Source of the DNA: UBA1309 sp047605645
Lineage (GTDB): Bacteria > Bacteroidota > Bacteroidia > Bacteroidales > Dysgonomonadaceae
DNA length: 64,000 bases
Assembly: GCA_047605645.1 (NCBI GenBank)
Contig: JASGFJ010000024.1
Coordinates: 15,520-79,519, forward strand
Direction of reading: 5' to 3'
The notes under the pieces: model-generated
Told to the model about the DNA's origin: nothing
Databases searched by the model: none
Seen by the model: only the letters and a program-made list of their open reading frames with translations
Translations under genes and position numbers: made by a program
Shown: positions 10,152 to 19,680 of the stretch, piece after piece
Layout: every line of letters begins with the position of its first letter
Position numbering within the stretch: position 1 is the first letter of the stretch

Positions 10152-10991
10152 ATGAAAAAAATTACTTCTATCCTTTTTTGTACACTGTTTATGCTAAGCT
10201 TTGCTTTGCAGGTGAAAGCTGATGATGCCCCCGTTACCTTTTTTGATAGAACCGGTTGGACCATTGTGACGAATATCACCGGAGTAAGTGACAATGCAGT
10301 GGGTGGTAATGATCCGGTATATATTATTGATGGCAATGATGAGACTTCCTTTGTTTTTGTGAAAAGAGGAAAAACCTACGGTGGTGTGGAAGCACCGATT
10401 AGCGACTCCTATTTTCCTACATTCCGTATTGATATGCAGGAATCTAAGTCATTCAATTTTATGGCTTATGCACACCGGTCATTCAAAAATACAAATAAAG
10501 TGATTCGTGCGAAGAAATTATCTATTTACGGGTCAGACAACAGTACGGATTCCACAGCCATTGTCAGTGGGCATGAGATTGATATAGAAGGGGAAAATCC
10601 GAATGTGATTGAATTCACACTTCCTACTTCTGTTCAATATCGTTACATTACGGTGGTTATAGAGGATTATCTTACCACCGGTGGCAGTACGGTTCAGGTA
10701 CAGGAGTTCAATGTCGGAGTCAAGAGTGTGAGCAGTATCGAAAAGACAAGCGACAAATCCGGAATACGGGTGTATCCGACGGTTGTTACTGCCGGAGAAC
10801 CTTTTACCGTAACCTCCGAAACGGCACTTGCCGGGGCATCGGTGAAGGTGCTAAGCCTCACCGGACAATTGCTGTCGGATGAAGCTTTCTCCGGAAATGC
10901 TTATACCAAAACAATCTCGAATCGAGGCATTTATTTGATACAGACTGTGACCGGCGGAAAAACACATACGTCTAAATTAATTGTAAAATAA
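10152..10991 (+). CDS. Secreted stand-alone discoidin-module protein with T9SS tail
   Basis: This 279-residue protein has a signal peptide (1-23, ending QVKA) and one discoidin/F5-8C-like module (about 28-200) with GVSDNAVGG, YIIDGNDETSFVFVKRGKTYGG and RIDMQESKSFNFMAYAHR. A T9SS sorting tail (about 207-279: IRVYPTVVTAGEPF, VKVLSLTGQL, GIYLIQTV, TSKLIVK) ends it. It has no enzyme domain, so it is probably a surface-attached binding protein or adhesin. The module closely matches the one in the upstream M60 peptidase, suggesting module duplication within the locus. Ligand unknown; a glycan is likely. Confidence 0.82.
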   Translation: MKKITSILFCTLFMLSFALQVKADDAPVTFFDRTGWTIVTNITGVSDNAVGGNDPVYIIDGNDETSFVFVKRGKTYGGVEAPISDSYFPTFRIDMQESKSFNFMAYAHRSFKNTNKVIRAKKLSIYGSDNSTDSTAIVSGHEIDIEGENPNVIEFTLPTSVQYRYITVVIEDYLTTGGSTVQVQEFNVGVKSVSSIEKTSDKSGIRVYPTVVTAGEPFTVTSETALAGASVKVLSLTGQLLSDEAFSGNAYTKTISNRGIYLIQTVTGGKTHTSKLIVK

Positions 10992-11197
10992 TAGTTTCTC
11001 ATGAGTGATTGATGTCCATGGCTGCTTTGGCTGTTGGCTCGGATGCGAAAGTAGCTGTGGACGTTTTTTTTGCAAATGTTTTGATGACAAAGGGCGGATA
11101 TCCCTGATTGAACGACCGCTGTCGGATGTATCCGGCCTTTTAACGACCGGAATCTTAAATTGTTTTCACCATAGAATAACGAATACCTCATAAAGTT

Positions 11198-14100
11198 ATG
11201 AATTTTATAAAACTCATTTGCTTGCTGATGTTCACTTTGTTTTTGGGAATGATCCCGAAAGTGAATGCGGCAGACATTACGATAGATGTCAAATACGATG
11301 CCTTTGTGTATGGAGGATCTCAATCTGGAAACTTTGGCTTTGACGAAGTACTGACGGTAAAGAAAGATGGAACTTCCTATGCGCGCAAAACGTATCTCAA
11401 ATTTGTTTTGCCGGACAACTTAACCGAAGAGCAGGTGGGAAGAGCAAGGCTCTCCTTGTGGCTCAAACGAACGAACTCCGGAATTCTTTCTGCAAAGAAC
11501 TGGACGGTGGCTTATGTTTCGGATGATTCATGGAAAGAATCGACCCTGAACTGGAGTAACAAACCGGCCACACGAGGAACTCTAATCAGTGTTCCCGTAC
11601 AAAAAATATCTTCCGGAGCAATCAATATCCAAATCCGGCTTACGAATACCGTGAAAGCGGAACTCTCAAGAAACAGAATCCTTTCGCTCTGCATAGATGG
11701 AGAGGTCAGCAATGGAACCGGAGATTGCGATTTTTATTCGAAAGAATCGACAACGCATCCTGAATACTTGCCGCAACTCATTATCTCTTCCCAGGCGGAG
11801 GAAACAACAGGAACAGCGGATGTGGCTACAACGGATTCGTATTTAGAAGATCAGACAAAAGTAGAGGAACCTGATCCGGAACCTCTGGATGCAACCATTG
11901 CTGAAACCATATTAAACAGAATCCGCGAAGATAAACTGACACGGGAAAAGCATGCACTGGAAACAAAGGTGGATACTTACCTGAGTGTGATGCTCTCCGA
12001 CGGTTCTTTCTCCGATTGCCATTACGTGAGCGAATACCGCAGCGATTCGGAAGTATTAAACCACCTGAAACGATTGGCGGATATGGGAATTGCTTATAGC
12101 CAGCAAGGAAACAAATATTATGAAAGTGATGAGCTGTATGCCAAAATCGTTAAGGGATTTGAACTCTGGTACAGCAAACATTGGAAAGATCAGAATTGGT
12201 GGCAACAGCGAATCGGACATCCTCAGAATCTCGGCTTAGCTATGATAGCCATGCATTGGGGGAAAAAAGACTTCAGTAAGGAACCTGTTTACAGAAAACT
12301 GATTCAGCGCTGGATTGCGGAAATGGGTGATACTGATTCTCCTACCGATGCTACAACAGCCGGCGCCAACAAATGCGATATTGCCATGCACTGGATTTAT
12401 CGCAGTTGCCTGACTCGCAACGAAGCAGATCTGGCAAAAGCTGCGGATCGCTCGTTCCTGATAGTCGATTATACCACAGGAGAAGGCATTCAGCATGATT
12501 TGTCTTATCGGCAACATGGGGCACAATTGTATATCGGCGGATATGGTATCGAGTTTATCCAACTGATCACTCGTCAGGCCTATTACCTGGCCGGAACTTC
12601 CTATAAAATATCCGATGAAAAACTGGGTCTGTTGAGCCGGTTTGTTCGTGCTACTTTCTTGAAAACCGTCAGAGCAAAGCGTATGAGTTACAGCATTATG
12701 GGAAGACGTATTTCCCGAAAGGATAAATCGAATATCGCTTCGGAATTCAAACCTGTTCTGACTATGCTGAAGGTGGTGGATGCAACGAATGCAACAGAAT
12801 ACGACAATGCCATGAAACGGATAGCTTCGGAAGAGTTGCCTTCCTTTGATTTGACTCCTGTTCAGACTCATTTCTACAGAGGGGAATACACTTTGTTGTC
12901 CCGGCCGGAGTATACTTTCGATGTACGAATGGTTTCCAAGCGAATGGTGCGGGATGAATACGACTATTTTGAAAATAGACAAGGATTCTCTTTGTCTGAC
13001 GGTGCCACCAATATTCTGGTGGATGGTGATGAGTACGGTACGGTTTTCCCGTTCTGGGACTGGCAGAAAATACCCGGGACAACGGCTCCTTATCTCGAGA
13101 CAATGCGCCGTGCCAATAGCTATATACACAGCGGGCGATCGGCCTACGCAGGAGGAGTGACCGACGGACTGTACGGCGTAACTGCTTTCGATATGATCAA
13201 TGATGAGGCCTTGTATGCTTACAATGATGATGTTGGTGAGCTGGGGACACCTATACCGCAAGGAGACAGGCTTCCGAATCTGGATTATGGAGCTCGGAAA
13301 TCCTGGTTTCTTTTCGATAAGGAAATTGTTTGTCTGGGGGCAGGGATTTATTCCGGACATGCGGAACCCGTTTACACCACTGTGAACCAATGCCGCAGAG
13401 TAGGAACTCCTGTTGTCTTTTCGAACGGTTCGGCTCAGAACCAAGGAGACGGAAGCCAAAATTACAGCAATGTGGAATGGGTGCTGAACGACAAAGTAGC
13501 TTATTTCTTTCCGGATAAACCTTCAGTCAATGTGGCAAATGAAACAAAGTCTGCAACATGGGCGGATATTAACCGGAGAATGGACGATGCGCCTGTAACC
13601 GGAGATTTATTTACATTGTGGCTCGATCATGGAGCAAAACCCGTTGGCGGAAAATATGCTTATATCGTTGTGCCGAATGTGAATAATGTGGCACAGGCAC
13701 AGGCTTATGTACCATCGGATATTGAAATCCTTTCCAACAATGAAGTCGTTCAGGCTGTATACAATAAACGCTTGAAAATGTATGGATTTGCTTTCTTTCA
13801 ACAGGGCATATTTAAGAATGCGGATATAGAAATCAGTGTGGATAAGGGCTGTGTACTTCTTGTGAAGGATGCCGATCAGAATACGGTACATGTTTGTGTG
13901 GCTGATCCTCAGAAACAATCGGGTGACATCAATGTCGGCATTAAAACGGCCGGATTGGGTGAGATGAAATCCGTTGCTTACCTGGCGGTTGCTTCTCCCC
14001 ATACCGGAAAGTCGCAACAATTTATCCTCACTTCGGCTTCCACAGCGCAAAGCAGGCATGACGTACTCCTCGATAGAGCCGACTGGACTATTATCGCGTC

Positions 14101-15046
14101 TTCCGAAGGGCCGGTAGATGCAGCGGTGGCTCCGGAGGGAGACAAACCTGAATACATAATTGACGGCAGCACCACGACAGCTTTTCTTTTTGTTAAACCA
14201 GGGAAAAGCTACGGTGAAGTTACTGTTGCGAGCGATGCTGAGCCCTCTTTCACCATAGATATGAAAAATCCGCAAACAATCGATTACTTGATTTACAGGC
14301 ATCGGGATTATAGCAATACAGGTGCTAATTTAAGAGCAAGCAAAGGTTCGTTCTATGGAAAAAACTCCGAAGGAGAAGCGTTTGTTCTTATTTTGGAAGA
14401 CTTTGACATCGCAACAAATGTGGCGGAGGTAAGAATTGACTTGCCCCAACAGGTTACTTATCGCTATGTGAAGTTTGTGCTTCGGGAGTGGGATACTGCC
14501 AGCGGCAATACGATGCAGGTATCTGAATTTAATATGGGAAAAAGAGTGAGTGCCGATGACATGCAGGTATATGAGGTGGAAGTGATTGCCGGAGAAGGTA
14601 TTGCAAAACTATCTTCAACCTATGCGCAGGTAGTTGCCGGAAACAGCTTTACTGCTACTTTCTCTTTAGAGGATGACTACAAGGATCCGGTAGCAACAAA
14701 CGGAGCCGTGATTAATGGAAATATCCTCTCTTTGTCAAATGTTACTGCAAACGCAACGATTCATTTATCAGCGACAAAAAAGACTTCCGGGATGGAAGAA
14801 CTTTCTTCGGGCACCGTCTTCTCTATCGTCCCCAATCCGGTGAAGGCCGGACAACCGTTCTTGCTTCGTACCGAAGGTGACCTTTCCGGGGCGCGTATCC
14901 ATATCTATACGATTACCGGAATAAAGGTGCAGGAACAGCTTGTCGTGAATGGCTCTGCCGAACTGACAATCTCTTCGAAGGGATTGTATATTATCGAATT
15001 AGAAAAAGACGGCGATCGATCTGTGATCAAGACAGTGGTCTATTGA
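11198..15046 (+). CDS. Secreted polysaccharide lyase family 8 (chondroitin/hyaluronate lyase-like) with binding modules and T9SS tail
   Basis: The 1282-residue protein has a signal peptide (1-24). A DNRLRE/CBM96-like beta-sandwich (about 26-200) begins with YDAFVYGGSQSGNFG and contains SWKESTLNWSNKP. A PL8 lyase region spans about 230-950, a discoidin module about 957-1115, a small beta domain about 1120-1195 and a T9SS tail about 1205-1282. Likely PL8 catalytic residues are Asn391, His440, Tyr449, Arg503 and Arg507. Their spacing (49, 9, 54, 4) is close to that of chondroitinase AC as I remember it. WWQQRIGHPQNLG and FENRQGFSLSDGATN are typical family segments. PL8 enzymes cut chondroitin, hyaluronan, xanthan or related uronates by beta-elimination; the SusCD context favours a host glycosaminoglycan. 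The discoidin module links it to the M60 protein. Confidence 0.88.
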   Translation: MNFIKLICLLMFTLFLGMIPKVNAADITIDVKYDAFVYGGSQSGNFGFDEVLTVKKDGTSYARKTYLKFVLPDNLTEEQVGRARLSLWLKRTNSGILSAKNWTVAYVSDDSWKESTLNWSNKPATRGTLISVPVQKISSGAINIQIRLTNTVKAELSRNRILSLCIDGEVSNGTGDCDFYSKESTTHPEYLPQLIISSQAEETTGTADVATTDSYLEDQTKVEEPDPEPLDATIAETILNRIREDKLTREKHALETKVDTYLSVMLSDGSFSDCHYVSEYRSDSEVLNHLKRLADMGIAYSQQGNKYYESDELYAKIVKGFELWYSKHWKDQNWWQQRIGHPQNLGLAMIAMHWGKKDFSKEPVYRKLIQRWIAEMGDTDSPTDATTAGANKCDIAMHWIYRSCLTRNEADLAKAADRSFLIVDYTTGEGIQHDLSYRQHGAQLYIGGYGIEFIQLITRQAYYLAGTSYKISDEKLGLLSRFVRATFLKTVRAKRMSYSIMGRRISRKDKSNIASEFKPVLTMLKVVDATNATEYDNAMKRIASEELPSFDLTPVQTHFYRGEYTLLSRPEYTFDVRMVSKRMVRDEYDYFENRQGFSLSDGATNILVDGDEYGTVFPFWDWQKIPGTTAPYLETMRRANSYIHSGRSAYAGGVTDGLYGVTAFDMINDEALYAYNDDVGELGTPIPQGDRLPNLDYGARKSWFLFDKEIVCLGAGIYSGHAEPVYTTVNQCRRVGTPVVFSNGSAQNQGDGSQNYSNVEWVLNDKVAYFFPDKPSVNVANETKSATWADINRRMDDAPVTGDLFTLWLDHGAKPVGGKYAYIVVPNVNNVAQAQAYVPSDIEILSNNEVVQAVYNKRLKMYGFAFFQQGIFKNADIEISVDKGCVLLVKDADQNTVHVCVADPQKQSGDINVGIKTAGLGEMKSVAYLAVASPHTGKSQQFILTSASTAQSRHDVLLDRADWTIIASSEGPVDAAVAPEGDKPEYIIDGSTTTAFLFVKPGKSYGEVTVASDAEPSFTIDMKNPQTIDYLIYRHRDYSNTGANLRASKGSFYGKNSEGEAFVLILEDFDIATNVAEVRIDLPQQVTYRYVKFVLREWDTASGNTMQVSEFNMGKRVSADDMQVYEVEVIAGEGIAKLSSTYAQVVAGNSFTATFSLEDDYKDPVATNGAVINGNILSLSNVTANATIHLSATKKTSGMEELSSGTVFSIVPNPVKAGQPFLLRTEGDLSGARIHIYTITGIKVQEQLVVNGSAELTISSKGLYIIELEKDGDRSVIKTVVY

Positions 15047-15165
15047 TCGCCCTATTACAGGGTTTTCCCCGGGCATAAAGGGCATCAGTCTCTTGATGAA
15101 CTTTATGTCTTGGAAAAACAGCCAATACAAACTCAATTTATTATATAAACTTAATTGAAAAAACT

Positions 15166-16935
15166 ATGCAAAAGTATTCTACATCTTTCTGGATAAGCCT
15201 GCTTGTTGTGACGGCTTATCTGTTTGGAGTATCGGCTCAGGCCGGTGTTATCTATGTGAAGCCGGCCGGAGACGATACCTCTGGAGACGGCACGTCATGG
15301 GCTACTGCCTATGCCAGTCTGAACAAGGCATTTGAAACGGCGACCGCCAATGATATCATTTTTCTTATGCAGGGAACTTACAATCCGGTCTCCAATTTGG
15401 AAAATACCTCAAATCCGGTTAATGTCCGAATAGAGGGAGGGTATACCGGAGTGGCAGATGAACGGGTTATCGATCCGGAAAATACCATTTTTGACTATGG
15501 AAATAGTAGTACCCGTGTCCTTTCAACGAAATATGGCAGCGGTCTTGTTTTTAGCGGAATTACGTTCCGGAATATCTCATTAGATGGATACGGTGCTTTT
15601 GCCCAGATTCCGGTCGGAGGAAATTTTACGCTTGAAGATTGTGTTGTGAATAACATTCACCAAACGAATACCAAATCTGTCCGCTCGGTATTTCGATTCA
15701 CAGGAACGGCTACACTGACCATCAATCGTTGCCGTATTGTTGATTGCAGTGGCGATGACTCGGGCGTTATTGCCCGCAATAGTGGTACCGGAACCGTAAT
15801 TCTAAGCAACAGTGTTATTCGGGGAACTACCAAGAAACCGTTTATTCTCGGTGCGAATATCAATGCGACTATTACGAATTGTACTTTTATTAATAATCCC
15901 CAAGGAGCTATCTCAGGCGCGACAGCCAATACGACTATCACCAACTGTATTTTCTTCGATTCACCTCTCAGCGGCGGTGACGGTGGTAATCTGTCATACT
16001 CTTACCTTCGTTCCGGTGATACATCGGGAAGTTTTACGAAGGAGGAGAATGTGTCCTATGACACTGCAGGCGAGGTGTTTGCTGATGAAGTTGATTTCCT
16101 TCCGGCAGCAAGCTTTGCCGGAATAGGAAAGGGCAGCCAGGCTGTGATTGCGGCTGTAGGAAGTATGGACTGCGCCCGTAATCCGCGAGTGAACGGAAAG
16201 CTGGACATTGGAGCATACGAGAATCAGCAGAAAGTGACTGTGTCGGTCAACAATAGCAAGGTGACGATCTCACCTTCCGGTACGAATAATGCTTGGTACC
16301 GTGAAGACCTGGAGTTCTCTTTACAAGCGGCGGAAGGTTTTACTATTTCATCTGTTGAAGCCGGTGGAAGTGCTTTGACTCCGGTGTCGGGGATATATAC
16401 ATTGCCTACCGTAACGGAGAATGTTGAAGTTGCTGTTGTGACAGAAGCTGTCTCAAAAGAAATAACCGTGAATGCAACAAACGTTGCGATCGTATCTCCG
16501 ACACTGACCGACGGTAAATTTACGACTACCGCTTCGTCGGAGGACATTGCGTTTACCGTTGAGGATGGATATGAAAATCCGACAGTCACCGTCGATGGGG
16601 TTGATTATGTGCTTGGCGCTCCGGTGAATGATGTGTATACAATATCATTAACCGGCATCACATCAGACAAAACCGTTGTTGTCACAGCTACTCAGAAACC
16701 GGGAAGCTCTCTCACGGATAAGGATGCCGACAAGGTTGCTGTTCGGTATGCCGACGGACGCTTGTTGGTTGACAATGCAAAAGTAGGTAGCAGAATTCAG
16801 TTATTCAATCTGGCCGGGATTTGCGTTTGGGAAGAAGCAGTTAGCAGCAGTTCGGCTATTCTAGATTGTCCGTTGAAGGCGGGTGTATATCTGTTGAAAA
16901 CAGGAGAAGCCATCCAAAAGGTTCTGATTAAGTAG
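15166..16935 (+). CDS. Secreted right-handed beta-helix protein with T9SS tail
   Basis: A signal peptide (about 1-26) is followed by IYVKPAGDDTSGDGTSWATAYASLNKA, the usual opening of secreted parallel beta-helix proteins. Short repeated turns such as TINRCRIVDCSG, VILSNSVIRG and TITNCTFINN run to about residue 350, ending with a DIGAYE motif. Two small beta domains follow (about 355-510), then a T9SS tail (about 515-589) with IQLFNLAGICVW and GVYLLKTG. Beta-helix folds include chondroitinase-B-type and pectate lyases but also adhesins, and I see no diagnostic catalytic residues. The C-terminal 477 bases closely match the end of the next gene. It is probably a glycan-binding or glycan-cleaving surface protein; function unproven. 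Confidence 0.78.
   Translation: MQKYSTSFWISLLVVTAYLFGVSAQAGVIYVKPAGDDTSGDGTSWATAYASLNKAFETATANDIIFLMQGTYNPVSNLENTSNPVNVRIEGGYTGVADERVIDPENTIFDYGNSSTRVLSTKYGSGLVFSGITFRNISLDGYGAFAQIPVGGNFTLEDCVVNNIHQTNTKSVRSVFRFTGTATLTINRCRIVDCSGDDSGVIARNSGTGTVILSNSVIRGTTKKPFILGANINATITNCTFINNPQGAISGATANTTITNCIFFDSPLSGGDGGNLSYSYLRSGDTSGSFTKEENVSYDTAGEVFADEVDFLPAASFAGIGKGSQAVIAAVGSMDCARNPRVNGKLDIGAYENQQKVTVSVNNSKVTISPSGTNNAWYREDLEFSLQAAEGFTISSVEAGGSALTPVSGIYTLPTVTENVEVAVVTEAVSKEITVNATNVAIVSPTLTDGKFTTTASSEDIAFTVEDGYENPTVTVDGVDYVLGAPVNDVYTISLTGITSDKTVVVTATQKPGSSLTDKDADKVAVRYADGRLLVDNAKVGSRIQLFNLAGICVWEEAVSSSSAILDCPLKAGVYLLKTGEAIQKVLIK
16459..16935 (+). repeat. Direct repeat, copy 1: 3' end of the first beta-helix gene
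   Basis: This 477-base segment and the one at 19173-19649 have the same length, start with the same GAAATAACCGTGAATGCAAC and remain very similar to the stop codon. Both encode a small beta domain plus the T9SS tail. Identity was judged by eye. Confidence 0.85.
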
Positions 16936-16954
16936 ACCATTCGGACAAATAGGG

Positions 16955-16980
16955 CGGAGGCTGCTCGAAGGCAGCCTCCG
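16955..16980 (+). terminator. Rho-independent terminator after the first beta-helix gene
   Basis: A perfect 10-bp GC-rich stem (CGGAGGCTGC, GCAGCCTCCG) has a 6-base loop and is followed by ATTGATGATTTTTTG. It lies 19 bases past the stop codon. Confidence 0.82.
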
Positions 16981-17033
16981 ATTGATGATTTTTTGTAATT
17001 GAGCTAAGCTCTAATTCATTAATTAAATTCATT

Positions 17034-19649
17034 ATGAAAAAGCAAATTACTAATTTTCTTTTTACAGCACTTCTTTTATTGGCAGGGATGTTTAGTTTCT
17101 CTGCGGAAGCAGCTGTTTTTGTGAAGGCGGACGCAGTAGGCGGCGCAAACGGTACATCTTGGAATGATGCCTACACTAATGTGGCAGAGGCGATTGCAGC
17201 CGCGCAAGCTGATGACGAAATCTGGATAGCGGCAGGTACTTACGGATTAACTACAGGCATTACGGTAGATAAGGCTTTAAGCCTGTATGGAGGTTTTGCC
17301 GGTACGGAAACTTCCATCGATGACAGAGCTAAAGTAGCTGGAGGTGAGGCTTGGGAGTTTCAAAACCCCACTGTGCTGAAAGCTACAGCAGGCATGACTA
17401 TTTTGAAAACGACAGGAACGGGTGTTACCGTTACATTGGATGGTATTACTTTTGATGGAGATAACATAAGTGGTACGCGGGGGATAGATGCTCAGGCGGT
17501 GACTTTGACGAATATTGTTCGTTGCATTGTCCGAAACAATAATATAAATGCAGCTGGCGTAGGTATTTATGGAAAAAACAAAATAACCGTGGATGCTAGT
17601 TTAGTAGAGGATAATGTATCCACTTCTACATCTGGTAAGTGGGGAGGAGCTATTGCGGTTTTAGCCGCAAATTCTTCAGTTAAAAATTCGCTTATTCAAA
17701 ATAACAGCGCTAAAGTTAATGGTGGCGGAATCGGAATAGACAATGTGGGTGGTATTGTTATAAGCAATTGCCGTATTATTGGAAATACGACTACTGTAAA
17801 TGGTGGTGGAATAGTTGGATATAAGTTATCCGATGTCCACAACTGCTGGATTGAAGGAAACACTGCATCAAGAGGCGGTGGAATCTATTGTCGGAACTAT
17901 GCCGGAACAGATGCAGTATATAATAATATTATTGTAGGGAATACAGCTACCGCAACAGGTTTAAATGCCGGGGCAGGAATTTGTGGTCAAGAAACGTCAG
18001 ATAAGTATGTGAAATTTTATAACAATATTGTAGCCGGAAATATAGGTGGAAGCGGATTGTATTCAGCTGGTTATAGTAAGATTGTAAATAATCTTATTTA
18101 TGAAAATAAGACTGCTGACGGAACTCTTTTGAATGTAGTTTTGGGTGCAGATAACGGTTCTTTTGCCAATAATATTTATGATGGTGACAATGCGAATATT
18201 GCTGTTGCACCGTCTAATTGCATAATAGAAACCGTTTCCGGCAAACTATTTACGAATTTTGCTTCGGGAGATTACACTCCTCCGGCAACTGGTTTTGCCG
18301 GTTTTGATAAAGGAATAGACGATCTTACAGACTTCACGTTTGCCGACAATCTGGATTATGCAGGCAATGCCCGTGTACAAGGACAGAGCATTGATATAGG
18401 CGCTTATGAACAAGTAAGTTTAATGAGGCAACTTACGGTGAATATCAATGGCCAAATCGAGTCATCCACATTACAGAGCCAGGAATTTAGTGTGACAGTC
18501 GGAGTGGGGGGTACCTATTCATTTACATTGAAACCCGGAGCGCATTCGCCGTTGGTATTTCTCGCAGGCACAAAATTAGGAGTAACGGAAAGTGGGGGAG
18601 CGTATTCCTATACTTTACCGGGGATAACCGAAAATGCTACGGTTCAAATTGCAGCTTTTGCTGCCAACGTATTGCCGGTAAGTGAAGACACTTACCAACG
18701 CCGGAATGGGAACGTAAGTGGAGATTATGCTAATGAGGCATTTCTGGGATCTCGCGGAGAAGCAGGCGGTTATGCCATAATTCCTCTCTTGAATTTTGCG
18801 CCGACAGTTTCTCAAAAGGTCGCCGGATACAACAAAGCGACACTAAAACTTGTACCGAAGGAAACATTTACCATCGATTATACGGTACGTCAATTTCCGT
18901 CGGGTCAATTTGCCAATATCAATGTTGTAGGGGCAGGTGATTACAACGAATTAATGAAGGCACCGGCAGTTGGAAGTACTCAGACAATTGTGAATACCGC
19001 CAATGCTCCGAGCCTCTTCGATGTGACGGACAATTACGTTTTGAATGCAATGCCTGCTGAAATTACGTTGTCGTTAATAAAAGCAAGTAATGGTACAACC
19101 CATTCTTTCTATTCCCTTGAAAACGGCAATATCGATTATATTCCGGTATTGCTCTTTGAAAATACTTCGTATGAAATAACCGTGAATGCAACAAACGTAA
19201 CGATCGTATCGCCGACACTGAGCGGCGGTAAATTTACGACTACCGGCTTGTCGCAGGATATTACCTTTACAGTGGAAGACGGGTATGAAAATCCGGTGGT
19301 AAAGGTAGATGATGTTGATTATACGCTTGGCGCTCCGGTGAACGATGTGTATACATTATCATTGACCGGTATCCTGTCGAATAAAAATGTGGTTATCACC
19401 GCAAGCCCGAAATCGGGAAGCTCTCTCACGGATAAGGATGCCGACAAAGTTTCTGTCCGGTATGTTGACGGACGCCTACTGATTGAGAACGCGAAGGTAG
19501 GCAGCAGAATTCAGTTATCCAATCTGGCCGGAATTTGCCTTTGGGAACAAACAGTAAGCAGCAGTTCGGCTATCCTGGATTGTCCGCTGAAGGCGGGTGT
19601 ATATTTGTTGAAAACAGGAGAAACAACCCAAAAGATTTTGGTTAAGTAG
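17034..19649 (+). CDS. Secreted beta-helix protein with CBM96-like domain and T9SS tail
   Basis: This 871-residue paralogue of the previous gene has a signal peptide (1-26) and a beta-helix of about 27-470 starting AVFVKADAVGGANGTSWNDAY. Its turns are rich in NNSAKVNGGGIGI and IIGNTTTVNGGGI-type repeats and end with IDIGAYE. After a small beta domain, residues about 545-705 look like a DNRLRE/CBM96-type domain (VLPVSEDTYQRRNGNVSGDYANEAFLGSRG), comparable to the N-terminus of the PL8 lyase. The last part (about 714-871) is the duplicated beta domain plus T9SS tail. The GGGI-type repeats resemble polymorphic outer-membrane and adhesin beta-helices. It may bind or cleave a glycan; no catalytic residues are evident. 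Confidence 0.76.
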   Translation: MKKQITNFLFTALLLLAGMFSFSAEAAVFVKADAVGGANGTSWNDAYTNVAEAIAAAQADDEIWIAAGTYGLTTGITVDKALSLYGGFAGTETSIDDRAKVAGGEAWEFQNPTVLKATAGMTILKTTGTGVTVTLDGITFDGDNISGTRGIDAQAVTLTNIVRCIVRNNNINAAGVGIYGKNKITVDASLVEDNVSTSTSGKWGGAIAVLAANSSVKNSLIQNNSAKVNGGGIGIDNVGGIVISNCRIIGNTTTVNGGGIVGYKLSDVHNCWIEGNTASRGGGIYCRNYAGTDAVYNNIIVGNTATATGLNAGAGICGQETSDKYVKFYNNIVAGNIGGSGLYSAGYSKIVNNLIYENKTADGTLLNVVLGADNGSFANNIYDGDNANIAVAPSNCIIETVSGKLFTNFASGDYTPPATGFAGFDKGIDDLTDFTFADNLDYAGNARVQGQSIDIGAYEQVSLMRQLTVNINGQIESSTLQSQEFSVTVGVGGTYSFTLKPGAHSPLVFLAGTKLGVTESGGAYSYTLPGITENATVQIAAFAANVLPVSEDTYQRRNGNVSGDYANEAFLGSRGEAGGYAIIPLLNFAPTVSQKVAGYNKATLKLVPKETFTIDYTVRQFPSGQFANINVVGAGDYNELMKAPAVGSTQTIVNTANAPSLFDVTDNYVLNAMPAEITLSLIKASNGTTHSFYSLENGNIDYIPVLLFENTSYEITVNATNVTIVSPTLSGGKFTTTGLSQDITFTVEDGYENPVVKVDDVDYTLGAPVNDVYTLSLTGILSNKNVVITASPKSGSSLTDKDADKVSVRYVDGRLLIENAKVGSRIQLSNLAGICLWEQTVSSSSAILDCPLKAGVYLLKTGETTQKILVK
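19173..19649 (+). repeat. Direct repeat, copy 2: 3' end of the second beta-helix gene
   Basis: This is the partner of 16459-16935. The two copies keep the same frame and end at the same stop position, while the upstream beta-helix regions differ strongly. That indicates tail swapping or recent gene conversion of the sorting module. Confidence 0.85.
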
Positions 19650-19680
19650 TTTGTTGATTGCATAAACCCTTCGGACTGAT

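Noticed and set aside
12236..13459. 407-codon minus-strand frame within the PL8 gene
   Set aside because: It lies wholly antisense to a well-supported lyase with intact catalytic residues. Its product has no recognisable domain and reflects codon use of the sense gene.
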